Source: Lindgomyces ingoldianus
Lineage: Eukaryota; Ascomycota; Dothideomycetes; Pleosporales; Lindgomycetaceae
Length of the DNA: 64,000 bases
Assembly: GCF_010093535.1 (NCBI RefSeq)
Contig: NW_022985195.1
Location: forward strand, 628,819-692,818
Direction: 5' to 3'
Shown: positions 33,719 to 45,354 of the stretch, piece after piece
Layout of the letters: every line of letters begins with the position of its first letter
Position numbering within the stretch: the stretch's first letter is position 1
Position numbers and translations under genes: made by a program
The notes under the pieces: generated by a model
What the model saw: the letters and a program-made list of their open reading frames with translations, nothing else
The model's database searches: none
Told to the model about the DNA's origin: nothing

Positions 33719-34742
33719 CCTGGCAGATTAGGGGTAATGTCAATATAACAGAAGAAGGAAGTTCTCCTGGTAGTTCACGTCTGAGTATGAAACGAAGTTT
33801 CTTGATCTGAGAAACTGGGATGCCGCCTTAGGGCCTTATATCTGATTCAATTGCCTAAAGCAAAAGGTTTCAATAAGACATTCAGCTCAGCTGAAAGGGG
33901 GTCCGCATAAGCCAAGGCAAAAGCGCCTAAGAGAATTAGCACGTTGTACCATCTAAACGTTGTCATCTCAAGCCCGGTGCGAATTCAGCAAGGGAGAGCT
34001 GGATGACGGCAGAAAATGAGGGGTAGCTCAAGCCAGGCAGAGTCTGGACGGGTGCGTCCGCACTGGCGGCAGAGAGAAACTACTACTTGGCCAATAGCAC
34101 TATTAGGAAAGGCAATTTAAGACTGAGGCCAAGCTACGGAGAAGAAGAAATCTGACAAAGGGACCATCTCGCGAGCTGAGCTCTCAGCCCACCTGATGAG
34201 TAACTGTGATTTCTGTTGGTAAGCTGCATTACCACTAATGAAGAATTGGTGCTTCTGGATCGAAGGCTTCTTTTGCCTGAGCAGGCTGCAGGACGCAAAC
34301 ATGCTTATTTGATAGAAGCACAGATGGCGCAAAATCTGCGAGCCACAGCGTCGATAGTGACAATCGACCAGGTTACAGCTAGCCAGCGTTTCAGGGCTGA
34401 ACGGAGCTGAATGAGTCTGGCTTGGCCCATGAGAAGAGCCGATGTCGCTACAGCAACTCTGGACCAAACGGCAGGAGTGGTCCGATTGGATTCTCTGCAA
34501 GACTGGAGGTATCAGTGGTACGAATGAAGGCTAGTTTAAGACTCCGGGATCGAGGATCGGCTGGTTACCGGTGAATTTGAGGGTTGAATAACGAGCTGTT
34601 TGGAATCAGCGGTGTTATGAACGGGTGAATGAGGAGATGGCGAGCTGAAGTTTGAAAATGATGGATGGGTCGTGGAGCTCCGAAGCTTGGACCACCTTAC
34701 CACTGAGGTCTCATCCTCCCGATGTCTTGACATTCTCCGCCA
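33719..34742. other. Divergent promoter region, tyrosinase / RCM1-like
   Basis: No supported gene. It is bounded by the tyrosinase start (minus) and the methyltransferase start (plus), so it must carry both promoters. The frame at 34117-34500 minus is compositionally ordinary but begins without context and is not accepted. Confidence 0.45.
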
Positions 34743-36563
34743 ATGTCGCTCTACTACGAGGCGGCAACCGTTCTCACCAACCCCGACAAGGCTGGCGGGT
34801 CGCTGAAGTCTAGGATATACAAGAAGGAAGACCGGAAGAGTTCGCCAGCTCAGGTCTTTGCTCTTGTGACCGAGGCATCGAAATGGTCGCTAGTGTTGAA
34901 GGAGGTGATTGAGAAGAGCGGGCTGCTGGCAGAGGAGAGGAAGGTGCGTCCTGTATATTCCAATTCGTTGTATTTACGTAGTTCTCTATTTCTGCTCATA
35001 TGCACGTATAAATGCTCATATTCCCTCTTCTCTTAATTGGACAGACTGTACTGATGGTGGTATTCTTGGCTTCAGCTCACCCCAATCCTCGCACTCCTCC
35101 TGACGCACGACCTCCTCGTCTCAAAGAACGGCATAGCCGCACCCACAAACCATGTCCTCAAACTGTCAATCAACAGGCACAAGGCACGATTGACTGCTGA
35201 ATTTACGAAGGCACGGATACGAGCTGGATTTTCTACGCTAGAAGCACTGAAGAATGCAATAAACGATGAAAAGCTTGAGAGTCAGGACACTTCACGAAAA
35301 ATACCCTTATATCCACGATGGGTCCGAGTAAATACTATCAAGACTACATTGGCGAATCAGTTGTTAACCACCTTTGCGGAATACGAGGAAGTCAGAGATT
35401 TAGGACAAATCCTCTCTGCATCCAGCCGATCGAAGGTGTACTTCATTGATCCGAACATTCCCAATCTTATTGCCCTACCTCCTAAAGCCGACCTGGGCAG
35501 GTCCTCGGCTTATGCACAGGGTGATATCATCTTCCAGGACAAGGCATCATGCTTTCCAGCTTATCTGCTAGACGTCAAGCCTGTAGACGGAGATGTGATC
35601 GATGGTTGCGCCGCCCCTGGGAACAAGACTACACACTTAGCAGCCATCATCTCAGAGAAAACCTCTCAGACCCACCCTCGAAGCCTATCTCAGAATGTTA
35701 TAGCGTTCGAGAAGGACAAGATTCGAGCCGTGATATTGGAGAAGATGGTGAACCTAGCTTCAGCTGAGCATATTGTTTCAATCAAGGGTGGGTACGACTT
35801 CCTAGCAACAAATCCAGACTCACCTCAGTTCGCAAACGTTGGGGCTATTCTTCTGGACCCTAGCTGCTCTGGCAGTGGTATTGTCGGCCGCGATGATGTT
35901 ATTCGGATGCATCTCCCGGATCCACAGTCTGGGAGAAGCGTGGGACCCAAAGCAAGCAAGAGCAGGAAGCGAAAGCGGGACCAGAAAAAGGATCACGACT
36001 CACAGCTTAGCCCTACTATAAAGCTAGAGCTCGACGAATCAATTGCCGAGGAAACTCCCGTCAACGAGGACTTGAACGAGCGCCTTGAAGCTCTCTCCAC
36101 CTTCCAGCTCCGAATTTTAACGCATGCTATGTGCTTTCCAAAGGCGCAGAAGATATCCTACTCTACATGCTCCGTTCACTTCGAAGAAAATGAGAATGTT
36201 GTGTTTCGGGCCCTGGGCTCAACTGCCGCAACCGCACGTGGATGGAAGATATTGAAGAGGGAACACCAAATTGATGGATTAATGAGCTGGAAGAAGAGGG
36301 GCTTTTGGGATAATGGTAAGCTCGGGAACGATTTGGGAACGAGCCTTGAGGAAAGACAGGATGTTCTTAATGGATGCATCCGGTGCGAGAAAGGGACTGA
36401 AGACGGCACCATGGGATTTTTTGTCGCAGCATTTGTTCGAGACGATGCATCCGCACAGAATGGCTTCAAAACAAATGACGTGAGGCCAATGCCTGCGCCT
36501 CTTGACAGTTATGAGGAGCATGATTACGAGGATGATGAGGAATGGGACGGCTTCAGTGACTAA
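34743..36563 (+). CDS. rcm1: 25S rRNA m5C methyltransferase of the Rcm1/NSUN5 group
   Basis: Two exons: 34743-34943 and 35076-36563; 562 aa. The N-terminus MSLYYEAATVLTNPDKAGGS is characteristic of Rcm1/NSUN5. The Rossmann domain shows the SAM motif DGCAAPGNKTTHLAAI. Motif IV is LDPSCSGSG with Cys331, and motif VI is SYSTCSVHFEENENVV with Cys432: the two-cysteine pair used by Nop2/Sun m5C methyltransferases (one forms the covalent intermediate, the other releases it). An inserted Lys/Arg-rich stretch SKSRKRKRDQKKDHDSQ resembles a nuclear or nucleolar targeting signal. Yeast Rcm1 modifies C2278 of 25S rRNA. The acidic C-terminus (EEHDYEDDEEWDGF) is common in nucleolar proteins. Confidence 0.93.
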
Positions 36564-37062
36564 GGCATCCACCCCATTCAAACGTCATAACAGCCCAACT
36601 ACAAGAAGCCAAAAGACAAGAGAGAGAAGAAGATAAAAGGGACATAGAGGTAAAAAGGGAAGCCTGGCATGATATTAAGATCTGCCCCTAAAGAGGACCA
36701 TAAGCAATTCCCATTCCAAGGTGTGTGAGCCTATCACGTAATCAGACGATCAACCCCAATTTTTACCCCACCAGAGCCCACTGAAACCTGATATGTGACG
36801 ATTCCTACCCAAGCCAAATTACTATGACTGCTTGAGTGCTCCCGGGCACCAAAACGGGCCAAGAATTATTTCCTTTCTTGTATTGTTGCGGTGCTGACGT
36901 CGTTTTGATGTCAAGCACAGGAAATCGCTTCGGACCCCTATAAGAACTCTAGAAGCTCTATTTTTGCCTCTCTTTACTATTTTCCAACTTTCAGTAACTT
37001 CCAGGGCCTCAACTTAACAATTTTAGTTTTGATTTCGAAGGGGTTTCTAACTTAGAAGTACA
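36564..37062. promoter_or_regulatory. Promoter region with CRE-like and STRE-like elements
   Basis: Upstream of the small gene at 37063. Visible elements are TGACGTCG at 36895-36902 (CRE/ATF type) and CCCCT at 36935-36939 (STRE type, reverse of AGGGG) overlapping a TATA-like ctataa. Together these suggest stress or bZIP control, but short motifs occur by chance and this is inference only. Confidence 0.35.
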
Positions 37063-37798
37063 ATGAGCGTCTCAAGGAGCTCCAATACAGTGGCCAACCA
37101 AGGCGAGTTCCACTCGCGTGAGCCTCGCGATGAGCCTATGATGACTTCAGGGGTAAGACATGTGCTTTTAGCTTCTTCTTCGAATCTGGTCCTTAGATTT
37201 TCTTCAAGCAATTGTGCTCTCCCACCCGTAGTTGCTTCTGCTATTGAACGACTACAGCCACAAAGAGCTTAGGTCTTCTACCAACCATATCGCGTTCTTC
37301 GTTTCTCAAAGACTGATACGTCGAATGCTTAGAAACAAGCTTCAACTTGAACTGACTAACAATCCCTAGCACAAACCTGGCGTCCTGGCCTCCGAAGCCG
37401 ACCGCGCCCCCGAATTCTCCGCACAACCCCTCCCCGCAGGCAGAGCTCCTAAATCCTCGACTTACGAGCCCAACCCTGACCTCCACAACCAAGGCATGTA
37501 CCAGGCCGCGTCTTCTACCCTCACAGGCGCGGATTCGGCCGACGTGCACACTGGTTATGGACACCCCGGTCAGGGCCAATCATCGGCAGAGCTGCATCAC
37601 GATGGCGAGCATCATCGTAAGAGACAGGGCATGGGGCTTGCAGGGCTAGCAGAGACTGAGAACAAGGGACAGGGAGTTCGTAGACAAGATCCGGCGTTTG
37701 GGAACCAAAGGAATTTAGGGGAGGGTGTTTCGGTTGGACAGACGGCGGAGGAAAGGATTCCTGAAGGGGCCGAGAGTGTGGCGGCAGGGAGGAAATAG
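37063..37798 (+). CDS. Small hydrophilic disordered protein, function unknown
   Basis: Two exons: 37063-37152 (ends TCAGGG|gtaaga) and 37370-37798 (after actaacaatccctag); 172 aa. The product is rich in Gly, Gln, Glu, His and Ser, has no cysteine and no hydrophobic segment, and is predicted by eye to be disordered. The C-terminal half (GMGLAGLAETENKGQG, RRQDPAFGNQRNLGEGVS) is Gly-rich. Composition resembles LEA-like or stress-induced fungal hydrophilins, and the upstream CRE/STRE-like elements would fit that. No catalytic motif is present. The splice join is supported by perfect branch-point and acceptor consensus and by the composition matching across the junction. I do not recognise a named family. 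Confidence 0.7.
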
Positions 37799-38145
37799 AT
37801 CTGTGCTGAAGTCGTGTTTGAGAGTGCGAATTTTAGTCGAGAATCGTCCAGATATTGGGAGGAGTTTTGTGATTAAGGAAAAGTCAACAAGGGGAATTAG
37901 TATGAAGTTTATGTCGTATTCCTCATCCCGATGATCTTGAATAAATTTAGAACTAACTGTAAGACAGTGCTGAGAAAAGTGCAGCCAACAATTAAGGGAC
38001 TGGGAAAAGGTATACGACACCTGTACTCAAACACGTGATTGCCGGTGTCTCAAATATTAGAATCCCATTCCCATTATCTGACTCCCGAAGAACACATTCA
38101 CGCCATCTTCTTCGCTCTCACCTGCCACACAGCAACCGGTTCCCT
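37799..38145. other. Convergent 3' spacer
   Basis: About 350 bp between two convergent stop codons. Nothing beyond 3' UTR sequence is seen. Confidence 0.45.
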
Positions 38146-38946
38146 TCATACAGCTGAAATCCACCCATTCCCCCCCATGACCGCCGAGAATTCCCCAGTC
38201 CTCCAATCGAATGTCATTCCTGCTTGTGACGCCCACAAGCCCTGCGTAATCATGGCATGCATCAATTTGTGCCTGCCATCACCCACTTTCATACCCTCCT
38301 CTGCCTCCACTTTTCCCTCCCACACATAATCATGAAGGAGTGCGGTCATATCGTCCTCAGTGCCAGTTTTGGCTGGCCAGAATAACCACACGAATTCTGA
38401 GGCCTCTGGGGCGGCAAATGCAAGAACCCAAGCGCCGGTGGTGAGAATCGCGGGGACGAACGCGATGCTCCAGGAGCCTGAGGGGATCTCATCACGTGGA
38501 AGCTTGAGAGTCGAAGTGTGCAGAGAAATAGAGCTTGAAGCACAGAGGTTCTGAATTTGGTCACGTAGGTGAATGGGTGCGGTGGGGTGCCGACTTGGGG
38601 TGATGAAGCAGCAGACTTCTGAATTCCAGCGCGAATAGGGGACAGTAACGACATCGATTCCGTGATATTCGTCGTCCTGGGAGGCGCCGTCGGAGTTCAT
38701 CTCGTCGCGAATAGAGCCCCAGAGAAGCCTCTCACGCTGTGGGATCGTGTTCTGATTCGCAGTACCCTGATTTTTGGTTCTTAGGTAGAAGGATCTGTCT
38801 GCTATCATCGTTTCAGATGGTTGACCTGGAGATGCTACAGGGCCGTAGCGATCTGCGCGACTAAAATCACGATTGGGGTTGACGTTGAGTAGAAACTTGA
38901 GGAGCTGTTCCGCGGACCGCGGAGAGAGCTGATTGCTGGCGTTCAT
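38146..38946 (-). CDS. Unknown protein, single exon
   Basis: A 266-aa minus-strand frame starting at the ATG at 38946 (MNASNQLSPRSAEQ); an upstream TTG in frame is not needed. No membrane segment or signal peptide is clear, although FVPAILTTGAWVLAFAAPEA is mildly hydrophobic. Notable stretches are EYHGIDVVTVPYSRWNSE and the C-terminal FDWRTGEFSAVMGGNGWISA. Composition is even across the length and typical of real protein. The frame is much longer than the surrounding noise and contains no repeats. I do not recognise the family and propose no function. It is divergent from the sulfotransferase-like gene, 873 bp away. Confidence 0.6.
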   Translation of the reverse strand: MNASNQLSPRSAEQLLKFLLNVNPNRDFSRADRYGPVASPGQPSETMIADRSFYLRTKNQGTANQNTIPQRERLLWGSIRDEMNSDGASQDDEYHGIDVVTVPYSRWNSEVCCFITPSRHPTAPIHLRDQIQNLCASSSISLHTSTLKLPRDEIPSGSWSIAFVPAILTTGAWVLAFAAPEASEFVWLFWPAKTGTEDDMTALLHDYVWEGKVEAEEGMKVGDGRHKLMHAMITQGLWASQAGMTFDWRTGEFSAVMGGNGWISAV

Positions 38947-39818
38947 AGCTATGAGGGCGAATAGTAGTAGCAATTGCTATCTAATGGAGAATATGTTCTG
39001 CTGTTTGTTATCCTAGATCTAGTTCTTGGCATAAAGTAGCAGCGTTGGGGTGAAGTCGATGGGGACTGCCACGCAAGATGGCATTATTTTGTTTGCTGTA
39101 GGTGGCATGGCTGTGGCGGTCACCTGGTAACCGTTTGTTGCTCTGCTTATCTCCATTTCGCCTCAGTGCTGTGACGTAGAAGAAATGTTGGTTCATGCCA
39201 AGTGATACAAGCCCTTGCTCGGCACGTGTACCTGCTAACCTGAAGCGGCCTAGAGGAATCGGTGAGGGGTACAAGGTTTTCCAGTGACATCAATGGCAGT
39301 CGAACCATTTCGCTGTTGACAATCGCATTACATCCGAGCTATCCCAATAGACATGCCGTGTCGTCACACGCGGTCCCAACACCTGCTGTTCGCCTCCCCC
39401 ACGAAACATCCTTTCATCTGCCGCCATGGAACCCAACAGGCCAGACGCCACGGTTGTACGGCAGCTGCAAAGCATGTGCTAACCTGCTTGTCCTGACGCC
39501 CATCCGCTGGGACTGATTGATCCCATCTCAGGATAGCATCAAGCTAAGCCCCCAGCTATTATAACTAACAGGTCCCTTCTTTCCTTGCATTTATCAAACG
39601 TGGAACCTTACGTCTTTTGATCACCCAGTTTGCGGTTCACAGCCCGCCTTTTCTCAGATTCTTATATTCTAGCGCGCTCTGCGCTCGGCGGCAGTTGCCC
39701 ACGTTCAGATTGAAACATATTTGAACCTGCTCTTCTCCCGCCCGCTCTTTCCTCGCTTGTACGGAGATCTTGGAAAATAGATTTTCGCCTTCGAGACAGT
39801 GTGAATATAGACTTCACC
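38947..39818. other. Divergent promoter region
   Basis: Spacer between the unknown minus-strand gene and the sulfotransferase-like gene. A frame at 39262-39516 plus is not supported. No clear element is visible. Confidence 0.4.
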
Positions 39819-41534
39819 ATGTCGGCCAAGCCTATTTTTGTGGCTACACATCCTAGAGCCTGTTCCACGGCCTTCGAGCGGGTATGTTGAGTAGCTAACC
39901 TCGTACCTGCAGTCTGATTAGATCTCTCAATCTTACCGCTCTCCTAGGTGTTTATGACCCGCCGAGACACGCTTCAATGCATCCACGAACCGTTTGGCGA
40001 TGCCTATTATTTCGGTCCAGAACGACTGGCAGAGAGATATGAGGATGATGAGAAAGCTAGACTCGACAGTGGCTACTCTGATAGCACTTACAAGACCATC
40101 TTTGACAGAATTGCGAAAGAGAACTCCCAGGTTGGACCCCTTTCCCCTGTCATTGATCGCGTCTCACCACATTTTCTTCTTTTCTTGTCGTTTGTTGTTG
40201 CACATATCCAATCAATATCCTTCATCCCCTTCAACCTTATTCGCCGAGACTGCCATCGCGTGTGGGTCCAAACGCCTTCCCCACGATTTGACGACACCTC
40301 GTGGCTTCATTGCGCAAGATGCGGGTGATTCAACTCGCCGGCCGGTTTGCGGCCCGAGCTTTCATGCAGGCAACTTCAAAGCCGCATACCCCAGGGCACG
40401 CCCATAATCTTTCCTTTTCAATCGATATCGATATCTTTCCCTTCTTAGCCTCACTAAAACTCCCACGCACATACACGCACATGACCCTTTACCTGTTCTT
40501 CACATCTCCTCTCGACATCGTCATTGCTCGATGACACCCCTGGCGTGGGGTTGGACACCTACTCACGATGTGTGCAGGGCAAGCGCGCCTTTATTAAGGA
40601 CATGGCTCAATATTGGATCCCACCCTCTGCCAGACCGGCCACTATCGCACCAAGTCTTGTTAGCTACAAGCGTGGAGTGGGAACCGACCCCACCACTCTT
40701 CGAGAGGGTCCTCCCGCACCAGTCAAATCTGAACCGCCCTACCCGTACAACACCAAGGGCGAACCGAACAATCCCTCTGTTGTACCAGCGAATCTCTTGG
40801 CCAACTTCCACTTTGCCTTCCTAATCCGCCACCCACGCTCCAGCATCCCGTCGTACTACCGTTGCACTGTCCCTCCACTTGACGAGATCACGGGATTCTA
40901 CAACTTCAGGCCTGATGAAGCTGGATATGATGAACTTCGACGCCTGTTCGATTACCTCCGCTCAGTGGGCCAGGTCGGTCCGCACTTCGCTGGGCAACCT
41001 GCCACTAATGGTACTAATGGCGTCAACGGAGTTAATGGTGCTCACAAAGGAGTTGAAATCTGTGTCGTCGACGCGGACGACCTCCTTGGAAACCCATCTG
41101 GCATCATCGAAGCGTTCTGTCACAGCACGGGCATCAAGTACGAGCCGGAGATGCTGAAATGGGACAGTGATGAGGACCACAAAGTCGCCAAGGAGGCGTT
41201 CGAGAAATGGAAGGGTTTCCATGAGGATGCCATTAACAGCACTGAACTGAAAGCTAGAACGCACGTACGTCCAGTTCATTCCCTTTATCTCAATTGATTA
41301 GTTCTGTACTTAAAATCCTGTTTGCTTGCCCGCAACGTCTACCATGTCGCTCAAGCCCAGACATCTAATGCCGCCTAGAAAAAGATCGCCAAAAGCGATG
41401 AACAGCTTTTCGCAGAATGGACCGACAAATTTGGCGAGGAGGGCGCTAAAGCCATCCGTGATACCGTTGAGGCCTGCGTCCCGGATTATGAGTACCTGAA
41501 GCAGTTTGCTATTAAAGTGGCACCGCCTAATTAA
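39819..41534 (+). CDS. P-loop sulfotransferase-like protein
   Basis: Four exons: 39819-39881, 39948-40130, 40578-41264 and 41379-41534; 362 aa; all junctions phase 0. The N-terminus PIFVATHPRACSTAFERVFM resembles the 5'-phosphosulfate-binding loop of sulfotransferase-type P-loop proteins (strand, then HPRACSTAFE turn and helix). FAFLIRHPRSSIPSYYR is the matching 3'-phosphate-binding Arg/Ser segment (compare RxPRxxxxS). Exon 2 carries LQCIHEPFGDAYYFGPERL, common to a fungal family of this type. A linker NGTNGVNGVNGAHKG is a small Asn-Gly repeat. Intron 2 is 447 nt, far longer than the others in the window, and is bounded by CAG|gttgga and tgtgcag. The acceptor substrate is unknown; PAPS use is inferred from the fold and is not proven. 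Confidence 0.82.
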
Positions 41535-43126
41535 ACGCAAAATCCCTACCCGTGAGATATTCTAGCACTATGAAACAGGTAACAATATCTTTGCCTGTCA
41601 AAAGCGGGTTTGGGCTGATGTCATGTTTCATTGGTCCACGTTGGATTCAGAGCTTTGACAGATATCAAAATTGATCGTTGGAGATGGATGTACCGTAGTG
41701 CTTTTTGCAGGCCTCTTATTATTTAGAATACATATGAGCTGTTGAAAACAGACTTGACGAATTGCTTGTCTTGCTCTTGAGTCTCCGTCAAAGTAAATGC
41801 CAAGGTTGCCTGAGCACATGCAATGATCTGATCGCTGAGTTATTCTATGTCATTTCCTCTTCAAAATCCATCGCCCCACACAAAACGCACAAAGTATAAC
41901 TAGGTTCTCAAACCTTCAACCACATTTAGAACTTTGAAAACTAATTTCCGTAGCTCCCTCCCCTCCTCTCATTACCCTTGTGCAACATCATCCATGATCA
42001 ATCACGAGCTAGACACCACAGCCACAGCCACAGCCACAGCCCTCCATTAGCTCCCAACAATCACTGTCACCATTCGGTTAACGATCGATAGCGGCAATCT
42101 GCAACTTTTCCACAACAGGGTCCGTTCCAACCATACCACCCACCTGTACCACGGTACCTGCCCAAGTGCTGCAAGTCAGGTAATCCTCGTTCCTGACCTA
42201 CCCACAACCCCGGTCTATGGAATTTTTTAGCGATTTGGCTGCAGAATGGAATGAAGGTGTGTCTGTTGGATGATGATTGTAAGATCTATTCACGGTTTTG
42301 GGTGGTAAGAAAGGATACATGGATGATTAAGTGGGTGACTAGAAGATGAGACGAGTTGGCGAATGGATAGAACGGCGAGTGCGACAGAACGGGAATTTCG
42401 GAGGAGAGCGTGAGATGAAATAGTGAAAGGAGGGTGGGCGAATAGGCGAGCGTAAGTGTTTCACACAGTCTCATTTGGTGGTGGTTATATGTTACGGAGT
42501 TACGGTGCACACGCATACAGGGTACAGGATCTCGGAGGATTGTAATGGGGGCCAGGGACATCAAGATGAGAGTATGGAAAAATGGGAGAACCACACAGGC
42601 ACACACAGCGAACCCCACTTTTTTTTTCTTTTCCTATGGTAGACAGATTACACCAAGGACGCTCTCTCTGATCCGATCCGACCTAATCTGATCAGAGAGA
42701 ATGGTCCAAATGTCCAGTGGGGTGAGGTTTAAAGATTTCGCTATCCGATTGATCAAGCTAACGTTTGGTGGTGGTATCTACCTACATACGGCACTAACTA
42801 CTTGCTGATTTGCACTTTACTGTACTACAATAGGCGTATATATCAAAAAGAGGTATCAATGATGCCTGTTCGAAAAGAAACATATATCAAGGATCGTGGT
42901 TCATTTCCCATTACCACATGCCCAACTCCAGTCCAAAATTGGCCCCCCAAAATAATCAAAACTCCAGGAACCCGTGCCATTTCATTTGCTCAAAACTCCG
43001 AAAATCCTTGGCTCCTGAAACACGCCTTACACCGTCGCTGCCAATACCTTGAAATGGCTTGGTTCGGAAATATTCTTTTTAGTAAATGCTGAGATGGAGG
43101 TGAGGTGGATGGACAGTTGCATAGTA
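41535..43126. other. Intergenic, no supported gene
   Basis: About 1.6 kb. Contains a hexamer repeat (42016-42041) and AT-rich spacer with T-runs (42619-42633). Minus-strand frame 42286-42618 is hydrophobic and low in Ala/Gly, has no splice structure and is not accepted. The stretch probably carries 3' UTRs of both flanking convergent genes. Confidence 0.4.
42016..42041. repeat. CCACAG hexamer repeat (4 copies)
   Basis: Four exact copies of ccacag followed by cc in non-coding spacer. Simple microsatellite. Confidence 0.9.
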
Positions 43127-44194
43127 TCACGACCCCATCTCGATTTCTCTACGACGTTCCTCGCGGCTCATGGCTCGGGAGTGGTTACTTCGGGCTCCGA
43201 CGCTCGATGGTCGTGCTGCTGTCCGTCCGCGGTCCCACCGCTGCCATGCCTGTTCTTCGCTTAGGCTATCGGGTCTGCTATTGCTATTTGCTCGGCTTCG
43301 ATTCCAGTCCGGATGTGCAGTTGGCGGTGTGCCCAGTAGCTCCTGGCTATTGGCTTGTCGCTCCCGCTCTTCTCGGTCTTCTGGCAGGTCTATTCGGAAG
43401 GTGGCACTTGCTGCATCCGGCGATGGGCCGGGGTCGTTCTTCATGAGGAGCATGGCCATTTGCTGGACTATTCGGTCGTCCTCAGTCAGTGGTACTTCGG
43501 CAGGATTGGGTCCGGTTGCGTTTGTGCACGTAGATGGGTACATGTTTTGGATGAAGTTTGTGTAGAACGACTGTTCGGACCAGAGGTTTGCAGTGCGCGT
43601 GCTTGAGGCTTCTTTTATTTTTACGATGCGGCGATGCGTCCAGAGGAGGAGTATGCCGTAGAGGACCGTCGATGTGGTGGAGATGACGGTGCCGGTTATG
43701 GCGGCCGTGTTCCAGAGGAAGCGGCGCGAGGAGAGGAAGTTGTAGGCGATTGTGAGCAGGCCAAGAGCTGAGGAAGTGAGGGCCGGACTAGGGGGCTTGT
43801 GTTAGTCGAGGGCTTATTGAGGCGTGCACTTTGGGCGTCGTACAGGAAGATAGCTTCCGCCTGGAACATCTCATTGCGGCAGGCGAAGCAGAGCAGTGCG
43901 GTGAACGAGTACCCAGCTGTCATGAGAGCAACAACGAAGACCGACAGTACGGCCTGGCTGAACTTGAGCTCTGGATCCTTCGCATACAGGCCGGGAAGGA
44001 TCAGGTATCTGGAATGTACATCAGCCTTGTTTTCTGCGGGAGCTTCTTCGGCTGGAGCTCTGTGTAGCCTACCCTCCCAATATCATCCATGACGCAGTGA
44101 GAGCGATGAAGCGCCAGTACCAGGCCGTATAGTCCCGATCATGCTGCAGGCCTTGCAGGTTGATGTACCGCTTCGACCCCGAGCGCATTGACAT
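43127..44194 (-). CDS. Four-helix membrane protein with disordered cytosolic tail, function unknown
   Basis: Three minus-strand exons: 44194-44073, 44008-43844 and 43787-43127; 315 aa. The start is the first ATG after an in-frame stop (MSMRSGSKRYINLQG). Intron 2 uses the donor TTCCT|gtacga; the nearer gtgcac donor leaves the wrong frame. Four membrane segments are visible: WRFIALTASWMILGGYLILP, AVLSVFVVALMTAGYSFTAL, LPALTSSALGLLTIAYNFL and TAAITGTVISTTSTVLYGIL. A short loop with Asn-linked glycosylation potential (CTNATG) and a charged C-terminal tail follow, with EDDRIVQQMAMLLMKNDPGP and many Ser/Arg residues. Topology suggests both ends in the cytosol. No transporter or enzyme motif is seen. 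Family not recognised, but the continuous helix pattern across all junctions supports a real gene. Confidence 0.78.
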
Positions 44195-45330
44195 TGGTGC
44201 GGTCGCGAGCTGTATCGAAGCAAGCCTTCACCGAGGAACCCTCATGCAGAGGTAAAAGCGAGTGTGGTATATGAGGTGCAAACGAATGCCAGGAGTGCCG
44301 TCTCTAGAGGGGTGTATTTAGAGTGGTGCTCTCGAGGGAAGAGGCGAAGTCGATCACGTCGAAACAAGAGCACCACAAGTCAGCCTAGGAGCCTACGAGG
44401 GTTTCCCAGGATGGCGGATCGCTTCGGTAAGTATGCGCTCAAGGGTCGGCCCACGGCACAGCACGTCGCGAACAACAAGACAGCGACGGGCGGCAAACGG
44501 CTGGTGAGAGGCTGTCGGGGAGGGAGGATGTGTTTCGCGACGCGGAGGGCAGAGAGGAGAAGAGAACAATATGCGACGGAGCAAGGCAGAGCTGGAGGTT
44601 GGGAGAAAAGGCAGCGCAGAGAGCAGTACGAGGCCGAAGGAGCGACGACATCCGGGCTCAGCCACTCACTGGCTGAGGACGCAGCTGCAACCATGACAGG
44701 ACTTTTGCACTCATCTGGCGCCGCCGCCCTGAGTAATTCGCTGCCTTCTTTCTGCCTGAAGAAGGCGTCGTCTGCGCTGTGGGCCCGTGGTGCAGCGCCC
44801 ATCCCCCGTTACCCTTTGTCGCTCTCGCAATCCCGCTCCCGCGATTATCACGACTCGCCTCGCGATCTCGATGGCAAGGCTCCTCACAGACCTCCCGCTA
44901 AAATTAAATATAGTATCAAACACACAAGCGGAGTAGTTCCCCAGAGCCCGCTTCAAACTTCTGCGCTTTCTTTTTCTTCTTGTTTCCCATTTGCTGTGGC
45001 TGGTCTACCCTCTTGCTACGCCGCATGTCACCAATCTCACCTCGTCCCTGCCGAGCCACCACACCTCTTCGGATCCGCCTTGCGGCGAATTTCGACCACT
45101 CGGCTTTTCGTCTTTCGTCGCATTTATCTCGTCGCTGTGCCGTCACAATTTGCCAAAGGGTTGCAAAGCGTGCTAAAACAATATGACATCATTTATCAGG
45201 AAGGGGTCGAAGTCCGGATCCTCTAAATATCTCTCTAACGAGGAGGATTAATAGTCCAACAGGACCATTTCCCGTTCTTCACAAACGCCTCACAGTCTAA
45301 TATTCGTTCCTCTGCTTCATATCCTGCAAG

Positions 45331-45354
45331 ATTCCCCTGATTCCCCTGATTCCC
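45331..45354. repeat. ATTCCCCTG 9-mer repeat
   Basis: Two exact copies and a truncated third copy of attcccctg. It makes a Gly-Asn-Gln periodicity in the overlapping minus frame. Confidence 0.85.

Noticed and set aside
44264..45226. 320-aa plus-strand open frame
   Set aside because: Starts at GTG, is Arg/Ser-rich, shows no domain, lies across the promoter of the minus-strand four-helix protein, and several other frames are open over the same GC-rich stretch.
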